A stretch of DNA of 64,000 nucleotides from Gari tellinella (taxonomy: Eukaryota > Mollusca > Bivalvia > Cardiida > Psammobiidae), in contig OV277857.1 in the NCBI GenBank assembly GCA_922989275.2, positions 6,572,001 to 6,636,000 on the forward strand, written 5' to 3'. The stretch's first letter is position 1. Each line of letters begins with the position of its first letter. The notes beneath the pieces were generated by a model that was not told the origin of the DNA, searched no databases, and saw only the letters and a list, made by a program, of their open reading frames with translations. Both the position numbers and the translations under genes were made by a program. Shown here piece after piece: positions 28,943 to 38,819 of this stretch.

Positions 28943-29525
28943 GATACTTTTTCTAGCAACCCTATGAATAATTTTCAGTTACTCCTCGGAGTGAAATTTG
29001 AGGAAAGTTAATCCTATGTCTCACGATTGCTATTTCACTAGCGTTTTGGTTCCAAACTGTTTGACACTTCGTTTCAGGTTTCTTCAATTCGAAATGCACT
29101 TATCTGAATTTTCTCATATTTGCAGACGACAAATTCAAAGCGGACGAAATTACGGCAGGATACGTGTTTGAAAAGTGGCGAAGACATGCTGCCTTGCAAT
29201 ATACTATGACACTGTCCATGACAACTCTACGAATAACCCTCCAATACTCCTCGGAGTAAGGTTTGATACCCTCGAAGAATACATTGACGAAGACTTTCTG
29301 CCGTCTGATGTACTACAATACTATTCCTAGCAACCCCATGAATAACCCTCTATTACTCCTCTGAGAAAAACTTGAGACCATCGAAAACTTTATTCAATGA
29401 CAAAGACTTACTGCCGTTTACTGCACTATTGTACTGTCTCTAGAAACCGTATGAATTGCTTTCAATTACTCCTCGGAGAACAATTTGATACCATTGGAAA
29501 GCGGGTTATTTCACCAATCAATGGC
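28943..29525 (+). repeat. Tandem array of about 110 bp units
   Basis: Four diverged units share TAGCAACCC.TATGAATAA, the palindrome TACTCCTCGGAGTA or variants, and TTTGATACC.T. Unit spacing is 109 and 113 bp between the last three; the first is separated by a D2 remnant at about 29040-29170. No coding frame. Confidence 0.7.
29040..29170 (+). repeat. D2 remnant within the tandem array
   Basis: GGTTCCAAACTGTTTGACAC, TTTCAGGTTTCTTCAATTCG and GCAGACGACAAATTCAAAGC match the right half of D2. Confidence 0.5.
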
Positions 29526-29644
29526 TGGTTATTGCAATGAAATCTTCCTATATGCCTTCGTTTGAGATATCGTATAAGGGTGATCCAAAGTAATGTTGTG
29601 CTTGTCAATATTGCAGATCATCTTGTGAAAAAGCATAAAATACA

Positions 29645-29887
29645 GGGGCCCGTTTCATAAAACTTCGTACGACAAAAAAGGTCGTAAGCCAAAACTTTGA
29701 AATACATTTAATTTCTTATTTCTCTACCTAATCCTGTCTTGTGACATCTCTTTGGAATCGTCTTTTCAAGACGATTCCAAAAAGATGCCACAAGACAGGA
29801 TTAGATGGAGAAATAAATAATAATTGAGTTTTTTATAATCTGACTTACGACAACATTTGTCGTACGAAGTTTTATGAAACGGGGCCC
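29645..29887. mobile_element. Foldback FB-L, complete
   Basis: 243 bp. The tips are GGGGCCCGTTTCATAAAAC and GTTTTATGAAACGGGGCCC. Arms of about 118 bp pair almost throughout, meeting at GGAATCGTCTTTTCAAGACG. The GGCCCGTTT-type tip is shared with FB-P at 55547-55773. Confidence 0.85.
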
Positions 29888-29971
29888 AGATCCTGATTAG
29901 ACACATCAAGTTGTATCGTCTCACTAGGCTGAACACTTTTTGCTTTTTTCTGCTTTTGTGGACGCCATGCA

Positions 29972-30223
29972 TTAAACCTTTACCTTGTGGCCTATCTTAA
30001 GTACTAAAGACAGGTGACTACTTAAAGCAGGTTGAAAGTAAAGCAGAATGCGCCTTAGGGCGCATTCTGCTTTACTTTCAGCCTGCTGTAAGCTATCATG
30101 TACTTTAATATAGAAACTATTCCCTAAAATACATATTCATTACTGATTAAATTGGAACTATTTTCTTCAGCGGATGAATAAAATACATGTTCTAAAAGTC
30201 GCTTCTGTAAGGGAAAGGGTTAA
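29972..30223 (-). mobile_element. MITE-E, full length
   Basis: 252 bp between TTAA sites. Core-2 is TACTTAAAGCAGGTTGAAAG, AATGCGCCTTAGGGCGCATT, CTTTCAGCCTGCTGTAAGC. The right end is TCTGTAAGGGAAAGGGTTAA. Confidence 0.92.
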
Positions 30224-30269
30224 TGGGTTAATATCATGACTGTCTACATACTCTGATGCTGTTGTATGG

Positions 30270-30498
30270 TTAACCCATTTGTGCCCACGATCCCATATAT
30301 AGGACATAGGCAAACAGTGTAGATTCTGATCAGACGCCGCATAATGCGGCGTCTGATCAGAGTCTACACTGTTTTCTGATAGGAATTTCAATATAAAACA
30401 AAATGAAAATGAAAATTTGGACCAGGCATCCCTTTGATATAAAATGGACTAATCCAATATATAAACATGGAAGCATCCATTGGGTATAAATGGGTTAA
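30270..30498 (+). mobile_element. MITE-K, full length
   Basis: Reference copy, 229 bp. TTAACCCATTTGTGCCCACG at the left faces GGGTATAAATGGGTTAA at the right. Core-1 appears in a K form: GGCAAACAGTGTAGATTCTG, GACGCCGCATAATGCGGCGTC, AGAGTCTACACTGTTTTC. The right arm has CAATATAAAACAAAATGAAA. TTAA edges place it with the piggyBac-like set. Confidence 0.88.
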
Positions 30499-30559
30499 TT
30501 CACTCGTGTGATAAAATATACATAACGCTTTTCTTGCTAATGGTGAGTCAGCAAGGTTT

Positions 30560-30635
30560 GGTAAAGGTTTGGTAAACTGTTTAGATCCAGATCAAACGCC
30601 GACTTATTCGGCATTTGATCCAAAAAAATCAGTTT
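30560..30635 (+). repeat. Core-1 remnant
   Basis: GGTAAACTGTTTAGATCCAG, AAACGCCGACTTATTCGGCAT and TTGATCC follow hairpin order. GGTTTGGTAAA is duplicated just before it. Confidence 0.45.
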
Positions 30636-30929
30636 TACATTCGCCGTTATAGTCTTTATACACATACACCTATACCTTATTTACATAAAAGCTAAATTCA
30701 GAGATGACAATGCTTTGTAGACAATATACCAGCAACAAAGCATATCAGAATATATTATAAACTAATTAATATACATGTACTTTAATTCAGCAACACGTGA
30801 TTTAATTAAAATGGCAGTAAACTGACAAATATATAAACAACAAAAAAAATCAATAGCCACGATACTAAATCTGATAGCAGCTTTGTTTTTTCTCATTGTA
30901 AGCTGATAGTGAAACCATTGTTACCTTTA

Positions 30930-31075
30930 AAAACAGCTTCGATCTAGATGAGACGCCAAGTTAACTCAACGTCTTATACGGATCCTAACTGTTTCATTAC
31001 AAGACTCAAATTCGAAGAGAATATTAAAAAATGTTCAATTGCAGAATGGTAGCAGACAATAGTTGTTGCCGACAC
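30930..31075 (+). repeat. D-like remnant
   Basis: AACAGCTTCGATCTAGATGA, GACGCCAAGTTAACTCAACGTC and GGATCCTAACTGTTTCATTA are followed by a loose D2 arm. Confidence 0.45.
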
Positions 31076-31164
31076 AATAATTATTTGAAATTTAAAGCGG
31101 ACTTATTATACTTTCTGGTCCTTTGGAATCATTGATTATATAGCGCATTTACAGTTGAATGTTG

Positions 31165-31275
31165 AATTCCGCTTAAGCCGGTGCTAGGGGGCGTGAGCAC
31201 TGTTGCACATTTCAGTATTGCTCATGAACAGACTCAATTAAACCGAGTCTGCAATTTTCAGTATTTGCTTTGTTT
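31165..31275 (+). repeat. Repeat N, plus copy
   Basis: GGTGCTAGGGGGCGTGAGCA, TTGCACATTTCAGTATTGCT and CATGAACAGACTCAATTAAA align with the inverse copy at about 32686-32805 over roughly 110 bp. Confidence 0.6.
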
Positions 31276-31496
31276 TCTGTGCTTTCAAAGGATCTCCCCT
31301 TATTCAGATTTATTTAATGGCCATTCATATTGAAATTATTCCTGTATTGTTTTACAAGTTTCTCTCATTGACAGTGGCTACATGTATCATAATGTTTATC
31401 GGAAACCGATCCAATGGGAGCACCATTGTGGTGAATGCACATTAGGTGAAACGCATTTGTTAAGTAGCAGGTAAACGTACTATACTAGCCAATGCT

Positions 31497-31650
31497 TAAC
31501 CCCTTCTCCTTTTATCAGCGTATATAATAATAGTATGATGTCTTTTGAAAACTGTGCAGACCTATATCAGACTGTGCCTGAAGCAAGCTGTGTGATCGAG
31601 GTCTACACTATTGTCTAATACATGTACGCACGGCAGCATTTGTTTTAAAC
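31497..31650. repeat. MITE-F, degenerate
   Basis: TTAACCCCTTCTCC, AACTGTGCAGACCTATATCA, GCCTGAAGCAAGC and ATCGAGGTCTACACTATTGT retain the F plan with a decayed hairpin top. Confidence 0.45.
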
Positions 31651-31805
31651 AAATGTATCGAGCAATGCGTTGTCTTACGTTTAGATTTTGCACTATAATT
31701 ATTAAGGTTTTGTTAGTTTTAGGTTGCAATTGTGTGGGTTTCTATTGACGGCCGCCAATCCTAGGGTTGGTTTGTCTTTGGAATATATTTACCAAGCAAT
31801 TATCT

Positions 31806-32043
31806 TACAAGCCAGACGATGGTACTCTTCCCGATTAACCGCAAACGCAATTCAATAAAATACAAGAATATACAAGGTACACATTCTGACCTATTTATTC
31901 CGATCTAAATGACGCTGGATCCTGTTTAGACACCGGGTTATCCGGCATCTGATCAGGTTCCAAACTGTTTGCTATTGACATAGCAGTTTAGCACAAATAT
32001 GTCTAATGCAAAACATTGAAAAATATAACGCATTCTCCATTGT
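31806..32043 (-). repeat. MITE-A, old copy
   Basis: CTCTTCCCGATTAACCGCAA, then the hairpin (GCTGGATCCTGTTTAGACACC, GGTTATCCGGCATCTGATC, GTTCCAAACTGTTTGC) and CGCATTCTCCATTGTA at the right. Confidence 0.65.
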
Positions 32044-32118
32044 AAAACATCATAAGTCCGTATATACGTTTCTTTATATGATGAATCCCGTGCTTATATG
32101 GCTGCCTTTATCTACAAG

Positions 32119-32303
32119 TACAGTGAAGAAGACGTAATTCTTTCCAAATAAAGGTGTTTACACTAAAACAAGTACTTACACTGCAATATATGCATTTGCA
32201 AATAGTTTGGAACCTGATCAGTTTCGTATTTCCTGCGCATCTGATCAGAATCCAGACTTTTTTTTTATTTCTTATATACTTGTATTTTCAACACCTTTTC
32301 ATG
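32119..32303 (+). repeat. MITE-A, left portion
   Basis: TACAGTGAAGAAGACGTAAT and AAATAAAGGTGTTTACACTA, then a drifted hairpin (AAATAGTTTGGAACCTGATC, CGCATCTGATCAGAATCC). It abuts the next A copy; the right tip is absent. Confidence 0.6.
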
Positions 32304-32531
32304 TACAGTGGATAATCTGTAATTATTTCCCAATAAACGCGTTTACGCTAAAACTATTATTTGCAGTGCAAACAGTTTGGAGCCAGATCAGACGCCGGGT
32401 AACCCGGCGTCTGATCAGGCTTCAAACTGTTTGCCACTCAGATATAACAAAGAATGGTCAGAATTATCAAATAGTTATTACACTGCGTTTGCGTTGCAAA
32501 ACCGGAAAAGAATAACGTTTTCTCCACTGTA
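32304..32531 (+). mobile_element. MITE-A, short right arm
   Basis: 228 bp, TA edges. The left tip is CAGTGGATAATCTG. The hairpin is intact. The right arm lacks the CTACGTTTTAGTGC block; the tip is AACGTTTTCTCCACTGTA. Confidence 0.92.
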
Positions 32532-32685
32532 CACGAACTATCCCATTAGACATCATTTAATAAAGTGCTTTTGCACATATATAATTTAAATCTATGTTTG
32601 TCACAATGCACTTTTCTTATAAGAAGAACACAGCCAAATGCATAATCCTTACTTTAGTTCTGAATAAGAGCAAATCTTTCGAAAG

Positions 32686-32805
32686 CATCGAACAAAAAGC
32701 AAATATTGAAAATTTAAGAACCTGCTAATTTGAATCTGTACATGAGTAATACCGAAAAGTGCAACGTTGCTCATGTCCCCTAGCACCAGCTTAATTGCAA
32801 TTCCT
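32686..32805 (-). repeat. Repeat N, inverted copy
   Basis: AGCAAATATTGAAAATTT, CATGAGTAATACCGAAAAGT and GTCCCCTAGCACCAGC are the inverse of the plus copy at 31165-31275. The pair brackets about 1.4 kb that contains three A copies. Confidence 0.6.
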
Positions 32806-32811
32806 TTTTTA

Positions 32812-32887
32812 AACTACATATGCACTGACATCAATTAGCAATCATCTGTCTTCAGTACTTACAACTAACTATTGGGAAAAGGTTAAG
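32812..32887 (+). repeat. MITE-E right-end remnant
   Basis: AGCAATCATCTGTCTTCAGT, ACTATTGGGAAAAGGTTAA match the last third of E. Confidence 0.5.
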
Positions 32888-32983
32888 TTAATGCTTTGGA
32901 AATCCAGTGGTGTGCATACTTTAAAATGTTTTATAAGGTTTTTGATATTCCAGCTTGAAATAAGATTTTGATATTGATATCGG

Positions 32984-33039
32984 TTAACCCTTTCACTGCC
33001 TAGCCTTTCTCATTTGTTTTGCATAACCGTTTGAAGTAT
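32984..33039 (+). repeat. D2 left-end remnant
   Basis: TTAACCCTTTCACTGCC is a D2-type left tip; the body is replaced by the MITE-K that follows. Confidence 0.4.
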
Positions 33040-33215
33040 TTAACCCATTTGTGTCCGCATATTGCGGCGTCTGATCAGAGTCTACATCGTTTGCTGATAG
33101 GAATGTCAATATAAAACAAAACGAAAAAAATATTTAGACTTACCACCCTTTAGATAAACATGAACTAATCTAATATATTAGCATGGAAGAATCCACAGGG
33201 CGCACATGGGTTTAA
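33040..33215 (+). mobile_element. MITE-K, left hairpin arm deleted
   Basis: TTAACCCATTTGTGTCCGCA joins directly to TATTGCGGCGTCTGATCAGA, so the left arm of core-1 is gone. The right arm and tip (GCGCACATGGGTTTAA) match the K copy at 30270. Confidence 0.8.
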
Positions 33216-33675
33216 ATAGTGTGCCAACCATCATTAACTCTTCATCTGAAGGCATGCACGATTGCAGTGTGATAACTTCAAACACATGCGTGCGATATGA
33301 TATCGAAAAACATATCTATTTTATGGACTCAGGGAGGAAAGCCTATACATTTAAAGGTAAACAACGATATTTAAAACAACATTATTTGTTTTCGTTTTTC
33401 GTTTTATGTTAATTTGACTAAATGGTTTTTTACGTTTTGTTTGTGTATTTCGGTGGATATAAATGGCAACGATACTTCATACATCTAAGAATAGAAAAAA
33501 TAAATGACTCAAACTTCTAATGACATCTTCAATTACTTTAAATTATTATCTTTTCAACATTTTAAAACAAAACATCATACTGAGTGTTTTATTTTAATCT
33601 GCAAATTGTCCGTATATTTGATCAACAAGACATTGAGTTTCTTGGAAGAAATGCAGTATGCATATGTACGCTAGG
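33216..33675. other. Nothing recognised
   Basis: AT-rich, no element or gene recognised; the 68-residue frame has no family features. Confidence 0.4.
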
Positions 33676-33925
33676 TACAGTGGAGAATGTGTTATTCTTT
33701 CCCAATAAACGCGTTTACGCTAAAACTATTATTTGCAGTGCAAACAGTTTGGAGCCAGATCAGACGCCGGGTAACCCGGCGTCTGATCAGGCTCCAAACT
33801 GTTTACCACCAAGATAAACATGAAATATCAGAATTGTCCAAAAGTTGTTCTTTTCTACGTTTTAGCGCTTTGCGTTTGCGTACGTTTGCGTTTAAACGGG
33901 AAAGAATAACAGATTCTCCACTGTA
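33676..33925 (+). mobile_element. MITE-A, full length
   Basis: 250 bp, TA edges. The left tip is the GAATGTG type, with a single change in the hairpin foot (CTGTTTACC). Confidence 0.95.
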
Positions 33926-33994
33926 GACATACAACCAATGAACAAACAGACTGTTTTAAACTGAATCATAATAATTTAATTTTAAGTGTTGATG

Positions 33995-34310
33995 AACACA
34001 AGAGGATTTAATCAATTAAATGACCTGATACTGATATTAGATCCCAAAAGTATCATTCATACAGAATGGATTGATAAACAGCACATAAAATATATGTAGA
34101 TTGGGAGATAGTCTTCTTTTTTTTTAAAAGAAATGCAGAGAGAAGATGTGAACTTTAGACTGAATAAACACTATAACAATGAGTTATTTTTGGTGTATGT
34201 AAACCTAAAAGGATTTACGTAATAAAACGAATATATTCTGATAACAGATCACCAGGTATCATCCATACACAATACTACATAATAGATGGACAAATAATGC
34301 AGAGAACTAT
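33995..34310 (+). repeat. Weak direct repeat of about 207-bp spacing
   Basis: AGGATTTAATCAATTAAATG, TATTAGATC and AGTATCATTCATACAGAAT recur as AGGATTTACGTAATAAAACG, AACAGATC and GGTATCATCCATACACAAT. The similarity is patchy, suggesting an old tandem duplication. Confidence 0.4.
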
Positions 34311-34579
34311 ATTAGTGAATCTTTACATATATAGCTCTTATTATAAATACTCCGTTTGAAGTTTATTTTAGCTTATTGCTAGACTAGACCGGATATGGAT
34401 TCTGTAACAAGGGAGGGCACATTATGTTTTTCTTTCTCAATTTAAGGTCAAAGGAGTGCAACAAAATGTAGAAAAAACACATTTTTTTAGATAAAGAGAT
34501 ATTTTGACAATTTATGTTTTTTTAAGTGATAAACAGCTTGCACCTGATCACGCTTTGGTTCACAAGGCGCCTGACATTG

Positions 34580-34801
34580 CTCTAACTCTTTCTCTATCAC
34601 TGACGCCAAAAGGCGACTTTGCAGTTTGCGTAACGCGGCGTCTAATCAGGTTCCAATCTGTTTGAACCTCGTATCATTTTTTTAGTCGAACCTGCCCTAA
34701 AGCTGACATGGCAAAATAATGCAGAAGAAACTTTGAATGCAGACGATAATTTGACGGTGAAATTGTTAAAGCAGATGATAAAACTTGTCGGTGAAAGAGC
34801 T
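34580..34801 (+). mobile_element. MITE-D, left hairpin arm missing
   Basis: CTAACTCTTTCTCTATCACT, GACGCCAAAAGGCGACTTTG then GTTTGCGTAACGCGGCGTCT: the left core arm is deleted. The right half keeps GCAGACGATAATTTGACGGT and GTCGGTGAAAGAG. Confidence 0.65.
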
Positions 34802-34805
34802 ACAT

Positions 34806-34880
34806 GTAAACTGTTTGCAATGGACACAATCGCTTTGGAACAGACACGTTTATTGGGAAAGAATACTAATTTCCATCCTG
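34806..34880 (-). repeat. MITE-A right-end remnant
   Basis: AAACTGTTTGCAATGGACAC, then GACACGTTTATTGGGAAAGA and TTTCCATCCTG match the last third of an inverted A. Confidence 0.5.
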
Positions 34881-34908
34881 TCCAGTCAAACTTGTATATA
34901 GCGACTAT

Positions 34909-35345
34909 CTAACCAATTACCCCATACATACAGTGGAGAATCTGTTATTCTTTCCCGTTTAAACGCAAACGTACGCAAACGCCAAGCACTAAAACGTAGA
35001 AAAGAACATTTTTTGGACAATTCTGATATTTCATGTTTATCTTGGTGACAAACAGTTTGGAGCCTGATCAGACGCCGGGTTACCCGGCGTCTGATCTGGC
35101 TCCAAACTGTTTGCACTGCAAATAATAGTTTTAGCGTAAACGCGTTTAATGGGAAAGAATAACACATTCTCCACTGTATGTACCAAACGAAATGGTTTGC
35201 GTATCCTAATAGATTTTAGTTTAAAGTAGGCTGCGGGTAAAAAAGAAACACCTAAAGGTACATTATGCTTTACTTCAACTTGCTTGTGAAAACCTTCTAT
35301 CTTTTTTTTTTTAACAAGAAACAGCTTATGGGGGTAACTGGTTAA
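34909..35345 (+). mobile_element. MITE-E split by MITE-A
   Basis: CTAACCAATTACCCCATACA is the left end. Beyond the inserted A, ATCCTAATAGATTTTAGTTT, AAAGTAGGCTGCGGG, CATTATGCTTTACTTCAACT and TTATGGGGGTAACTGGTTAA complete a diverged E. Confidence 0.6.
34929..35178 (-). mobile_element. MITE-A, full length, inside MITE-E
   Basis: 250 bp, TA edges. The left tip is the CAGTGGAGAATCTG type, the right tip ACACATTCTCCACTGTA. The hairpin is complete. Confidence 0.95.
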
Positions 35346-35379
35346 TGATGGTAAACCGGTAGTCATGTGGAGCTGTGAC

Positions 35380-35450
35380 ATAAAACTATTACGAAAAGCT
35401 TCTATGAGGGAATTCCGAATGACCTTCGTCCTGCTTTAAGCAGTAACTGG
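35380..35450. repeat. Core-2 remnant
   Basis: AAAGCTTCTATGAGGGAATT, CCGAATGACCTTCGTCCTG and CTTTAAGCAGTAACTGG are a decayed E/C hairpin half. Confidence 0.35.
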
Positions 35451-35586
35451 TATTGAATGTTCGACGAGCATCTTTGCGGAGGTTTTATTTCAAAGAAATA
35501 TACATGTGCCTGCTTACAGCGAGATGAGTATCAATCAAAAACATCTTGTCAGATATGATTGCTTCTAGCCTAATCTAGCCTAATTG

Positions 35587-35836
35587 TACAGTGGAGTAAA
35601 CGTTATTCTTTCCCAATAAACGCGTTTACTCTAAAACTATTATTTGCAATGAAAACAGTTTGGAGCCAGATCAGATGCCGGGTAACCCGGCGTCTGATCA
35701 GGCTCCAAACTGTTTGCCACCAAGATAAACAAGAATTATCAGAATTGTCCAAAAGTTGTTCTTTTCTACGTTTTAGTGCTTTGCGTTTGCGTACGTTTGC
35801 GTTTAAACGGGAAAGAATAACAGATTCTCCATTGTA
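35587..35836 (+). mobile_element. MITE-A, full length
   Basis: 250 bp, TA edges. The left tip is CAGTGGAGTAAACGTTATTC and the right tip CAGATTCTCCATTG. The hairpin has GATGCC in the left arm. Confidence 0.95.
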
Positions 35837-35858
35837 ACAATAGTACTTTTATTATGGT

Positions 35859-36076
35859 TACAGTGGAGACGACGTTATTCTTTCCCAATTACGTTTTTAT
35901 GATAAATCATTTAATTCCGTTGCAAACGATTTGGAGACGGGTCAGACGCCGGATAGCCCAGCGTCTGATCCGGGTTCAAACTGTTTGCCACTTTGCGTAA
36001 ATTAAATCGGCAATATTGGCAAGAAGCTGTCATGTTCCCAATTTAATTGCACTGCAATTAAGTTTTTCATCACTGT
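35859..36076 (+). mobile_element. MITE-A, older subfamily
   Basis: 218 bp. The left tip is CAGTGGAGACGACGTTATTC. The hairpin is GCAAACGATTTGGAGACGGG, GACGCCGGATAGCCCAGCGTC. The right arm is shortened and ends AAGTTTTTCATCACTGTA. Confidence 0.85.
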
Positions 36077-36082
36077 AGAATG

Positions 36083-36282
36083 CTAACACATTACTCTGTG
36101 AAATTTCAAATGTACAATTTCCATTCCCGATTAAGTCTGGTCGAACGCAAACCCTGATCAGAAGGCTCATTGATTTCGGACATCGCTGTTTGCATAGAAC
36201 ATGCATTGCACGTACTCCTCATATTTACACTGTTTGCAAAGGGAGCATACCTGTAAAGGCGTGACTAGGTTTCAAATTGTAA
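36083..36282 (+). repeat. MITE-F, diverged
   Basis: CTCTGTGAAATTTCAAATGT, CCCGATTAAGTCTGG, then AAACCCTGATCAGAAGGCTC and TTGCATAGAACATGCATTG. The hairpin centre is deleted; GGCGTGACTAGGTTTCAAA remains at the right. Confidence 0.6.
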
Positions 36283-36317
36283 CAGGTATTACAGATGATC
36301 TACACTATTGACAAAAG

Positions 36318-36379
36318 AAAAACAGTATTGATCCTGATCAGACGCTGCGTAACGCTGCGTTAGTTTGATCAGGATTAAT
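36318..36379. repeat. Core-1 remnant
   Basis: AAACAGTATTGATCCTGATC, GACGCTGCGTAACGCTGCGT and TTTGATCAGGATTAA form a hairpin just before a complete D. Confidence 0.5.
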
Positions 36380-36624
36380 TTAACCCCTTCACTCTCAAAG
36401 ACGTCATAAAGCGCATTTGCAAACAGTTTTGATCTTATCAGACTCCGCATATCGCGGCGTCTGATCAGGATCAAAACTGTTTGCCAATTGTTTTGATGTT
36501 ACATCAGTTATACTGGCTTAAATCTAACTTTGAAGTGATATTGCAGATATCATCTTTGAAGCAGACGACATTTTGGCGATGAAGGGATAAAACCTCACGA
36601 TAAATTTGATTACGAAAGGGTTAA
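36380..36624 (+). mobile_element. MITE-D, full length
   Basis: 245 bp between TTAA sites: TTAACCCCTTCACTCTCAAA and TTTGATTACGAAAGGGTTAA. Core-1 is GCAAACAGTTTTGATCTTAT, GACTCCGCATATCGCGGCGTC, GGATCAAAACTGTTTGCC. A second TIR-like block GGCGATGAAGGGATAA lies about 40 bp inside the right end. Confidence 0.92.
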
Positions 36625-36639
36625 ATCTTGCTTTGAAAC

Positions 36640-37011
36640 AAACGTCAATACTACAGTATTGAAGCAGGGGCTATTGTGCTGGTGAAAACATATGGCGAGG
36701 AAGCATACTGAACTTTTCATGTATTGTTCAAACCAGTACTCTGTAAATTTGACAAACTGACTTGAGGCATTCAGTAGCCTTCCTGCCTAAGTTACGTGAA
36801 GAATAATGATTGTTGAATCCAAACCAATCCAAACCAATTGTGATACACCCAATGACTTAATTTGGATTATTAAATAAACATTTATGTTATATTTGCAGGT
36901 ATGCAGGGCATGAACTAATGCAATAACACTTGTTATAACTTGGCATACATTGGTTATACGAAAATAATTACTCCACAATGGGTTGACCTAAATAACTCCT
37001 TTGATTCAATA
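36640..37011. other. D fragment, then nothing recognised
   Basis: CTTTGAAACAAACGTCAATA and GAAGCAGGGGCTATTG to about 36690 resemble a D right arm. The remainder has no recognised element or gene; CCAAACCAATCCAAACCAAT is a short repeat near 36820. Confidence 0.4.
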
Positions 37012-37253
37012 TACAGTCGAGAAGACGTTAGCCTTTCCTAATAAACGCGTTAATGCTGAAATCATTATATCGAGTGAAAACAGACACGAGATGTCCGTCA
37101 ACCCGGCGTCTAATCAGGTTTAAAATGTTTGCCACTTTGATTAAAATAAATGAAAGACAATCATGTTAAATAATTGTAATTTCTATATATGACTGAATTG
37201 CGTTTGCGTTTCGTTGAGTTTATACGGGAATGAATAACGTCTTTTCTATTGTA
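37012..37253 (+). mobile_element. MITE-A, diverged
   Basis: The left tip is TACAGTCGAGAAGACGTTAG, the right tip CGTCTTTTCTATTGTA. The left hairpin arm is mostly gone (GAGTGAAAACAGACACGAGA); the right arm ACCCGGCGTCTAATCAGG is kept. Confidence 0.8.
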
Positions 37254-37267
37254 GACAAATTCACAGC

Positions 37268-37517
37268 TACAGTGGAGAATGTGTTATTCTTTCCCAAAAA
37301 ACGCGTTTACGCTAAAACTATTATTTGCAGTGCAAACAGTTTGGAGCCAGATCAGACGCCGGGTAACCCGGCGTCTGATCAGGCTCCAAACTTTTTGCCA
37401 CCAAGATAAACATGAATTATCAGAATTGTCTAAAAGTTGTTCTTTTCTACGTTTTAGTGTTTTGCGTTTGCGTACGTTTGCGTTTAAACGGGAAAGAATA
37501 ACGTTTTCTCCACTGTA
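37268..37517 (+). mobile_element. MITE-A, full length
   Basis: 250 bp, TA edges. The left tip is the GAATGTG type and the right tip the AACGTTTTCTCC type, a mixed pair. Confidence 0.95.
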
Positions 37518-37528
37518 TTTCATAGCTG

Positions 37529-37753
37529 TACAGTGAACCCAATAACATACACCCACTAAGAAAGTATAGTGCTCAGCGTCGATGAGGTGGTATTGCTTAC
37601 AACATGATGAAAGTAAAGCAGAAAGTCCCCGAAGGGAGCTGTCTACTTTCCCTTCCCATGCTTTAAGTTCCACCATCCTTTAAGCTTTTACATATCTTTT
37701 ATAGCGTCAGCGAGTATTGCGGTAGTTCATCATATTAACAAGGTTTTACTGAA
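37529..37753. mobile_element. MITE-C, diverged
   Basis: TACAGTGAACCCAATAACAT at the left, CAAGGTTTTACTGAA at the right. Core-2 is CATGATGAAAGTAAAGCAGA, AAGTCCCCGAAGGGAGC, CTTCCCATGCTTTAAG. Confidence 0.65.
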
Positions 37754-38036
37754 TCTGCTTTCTAACCTCGCTAAGCTCTGTAATAATGCGTAATAAAAGT
37801 GGGAAACCTTCTGTGGAAGAGCATACTTCTAATCATATAAATCATACTGGAGCTCTTAAAAAACAGATTTGTTGGAACCATTATAGTAGTTTTTCGGGAA
37901 ATAATTCATATGGTATACATTTCAGGTGTAATAAGTCATTTCCAGAGCCTAGGTTTAAGATTTACCAAGCGTTCGTATGAAAAGATTGCAGAGCATAAAA
38001 AGGTTTAAGTGGATTATTAGTATGATAGATTTCTTT

Positions 38037-38296
38037 TACAGTGGAGAATCTGTTATTCTTTCCCGTTTAAACGCAAACGTACGCAAACGCACGCAAACGC
38101 AAAGCACTAAAACGTATAAAAGAACAACTTTTGGACAATTCTGATATTTCATGTTTATCTTATTGGCAAACAGTTTGGAGCCTGATCAGACGCCGGGTTA
38201 CCCGGCGTCTGATCTGGCTCCAAATTGTTTGCACTGCGAATAATAGTTTTAGAGTAAACGCGTTTATTGGGAAAGAATAACAGATTCTCCACTGTA
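38037..38296 (-). mobile_element. MITE-A with an extra arm repeat
   Basis: 260 bp, TA edges. An additional 10-bp ACGCAAACGC unit extends the long arm; otherwise near-consensus. Confidence 0.95.
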
Positions 38297-38301
38297 AGCT
38301 G

Positions 38302-38500
38302 GTACAGTAGAGAAAACGTTATACCATTTCCCATTCTACACTAAGTCCCTAAGTCGACTTTGCAAACAGTTTGGATCCAGATAAGAAACTGCATTACGCG
38401 GCCTATGATTTGAATCAAATTATTTTATACTCGTATAATTATTTCATCAGTCAAAACTTCAGAATTTGGTATGTGGCATAACATTAAAGGCGACATATTT
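38302..38500 (+). repeat. A-D hybrid remnant
   Basis: TACAGTAGAGAAAACGTTAT is an A tip. The following core TTTGCAAACAGTTTGGATCC, CATTACGCGGCCTATGAT and AATTATTTTATACTCG is D-like. The two are joined after about 55 bp. Confidence 0.45.
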
Positions 38501-38555
38501 TGGCAAATGGCATCTTGTCTCCGACAGGGTTACTGTTGTAACTAAAAACAATTAA

Positions 38556-38805
38556 TATAGTGGAGATAACGTTATTCTTTCCCGTTTAAACGCAAACGTA
38601 CGCAAACGCAAAGCACTAAAACGTATAAAAGAACAACTTTTGGACAATTCTGATATTTCATGTTTATTATGGTGGCAAACAGTTTGGAGCCTGATCAGAC
38701 GCCGGGTTACCCGGCGTCTGATCTGGCTCCAAACTGTTTGCACTGCAAATAATAGTTTTAGCGTAAACGCGTTTATTGGGAAAGAATAACAGATTCTCCA
38801 CTGTA
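38556..38805 (-). mobile_element. MITE-A, full length
   Basis: 250 bp, TA edges. The left tip is TATAGTGGAGATAACGTTAT and the right tip CAGATTCTCCACTGTA. The hairpin is intact. Confidence 0.95.
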
Positions 38806-38819
38806 TGAAAGTGGCATGG

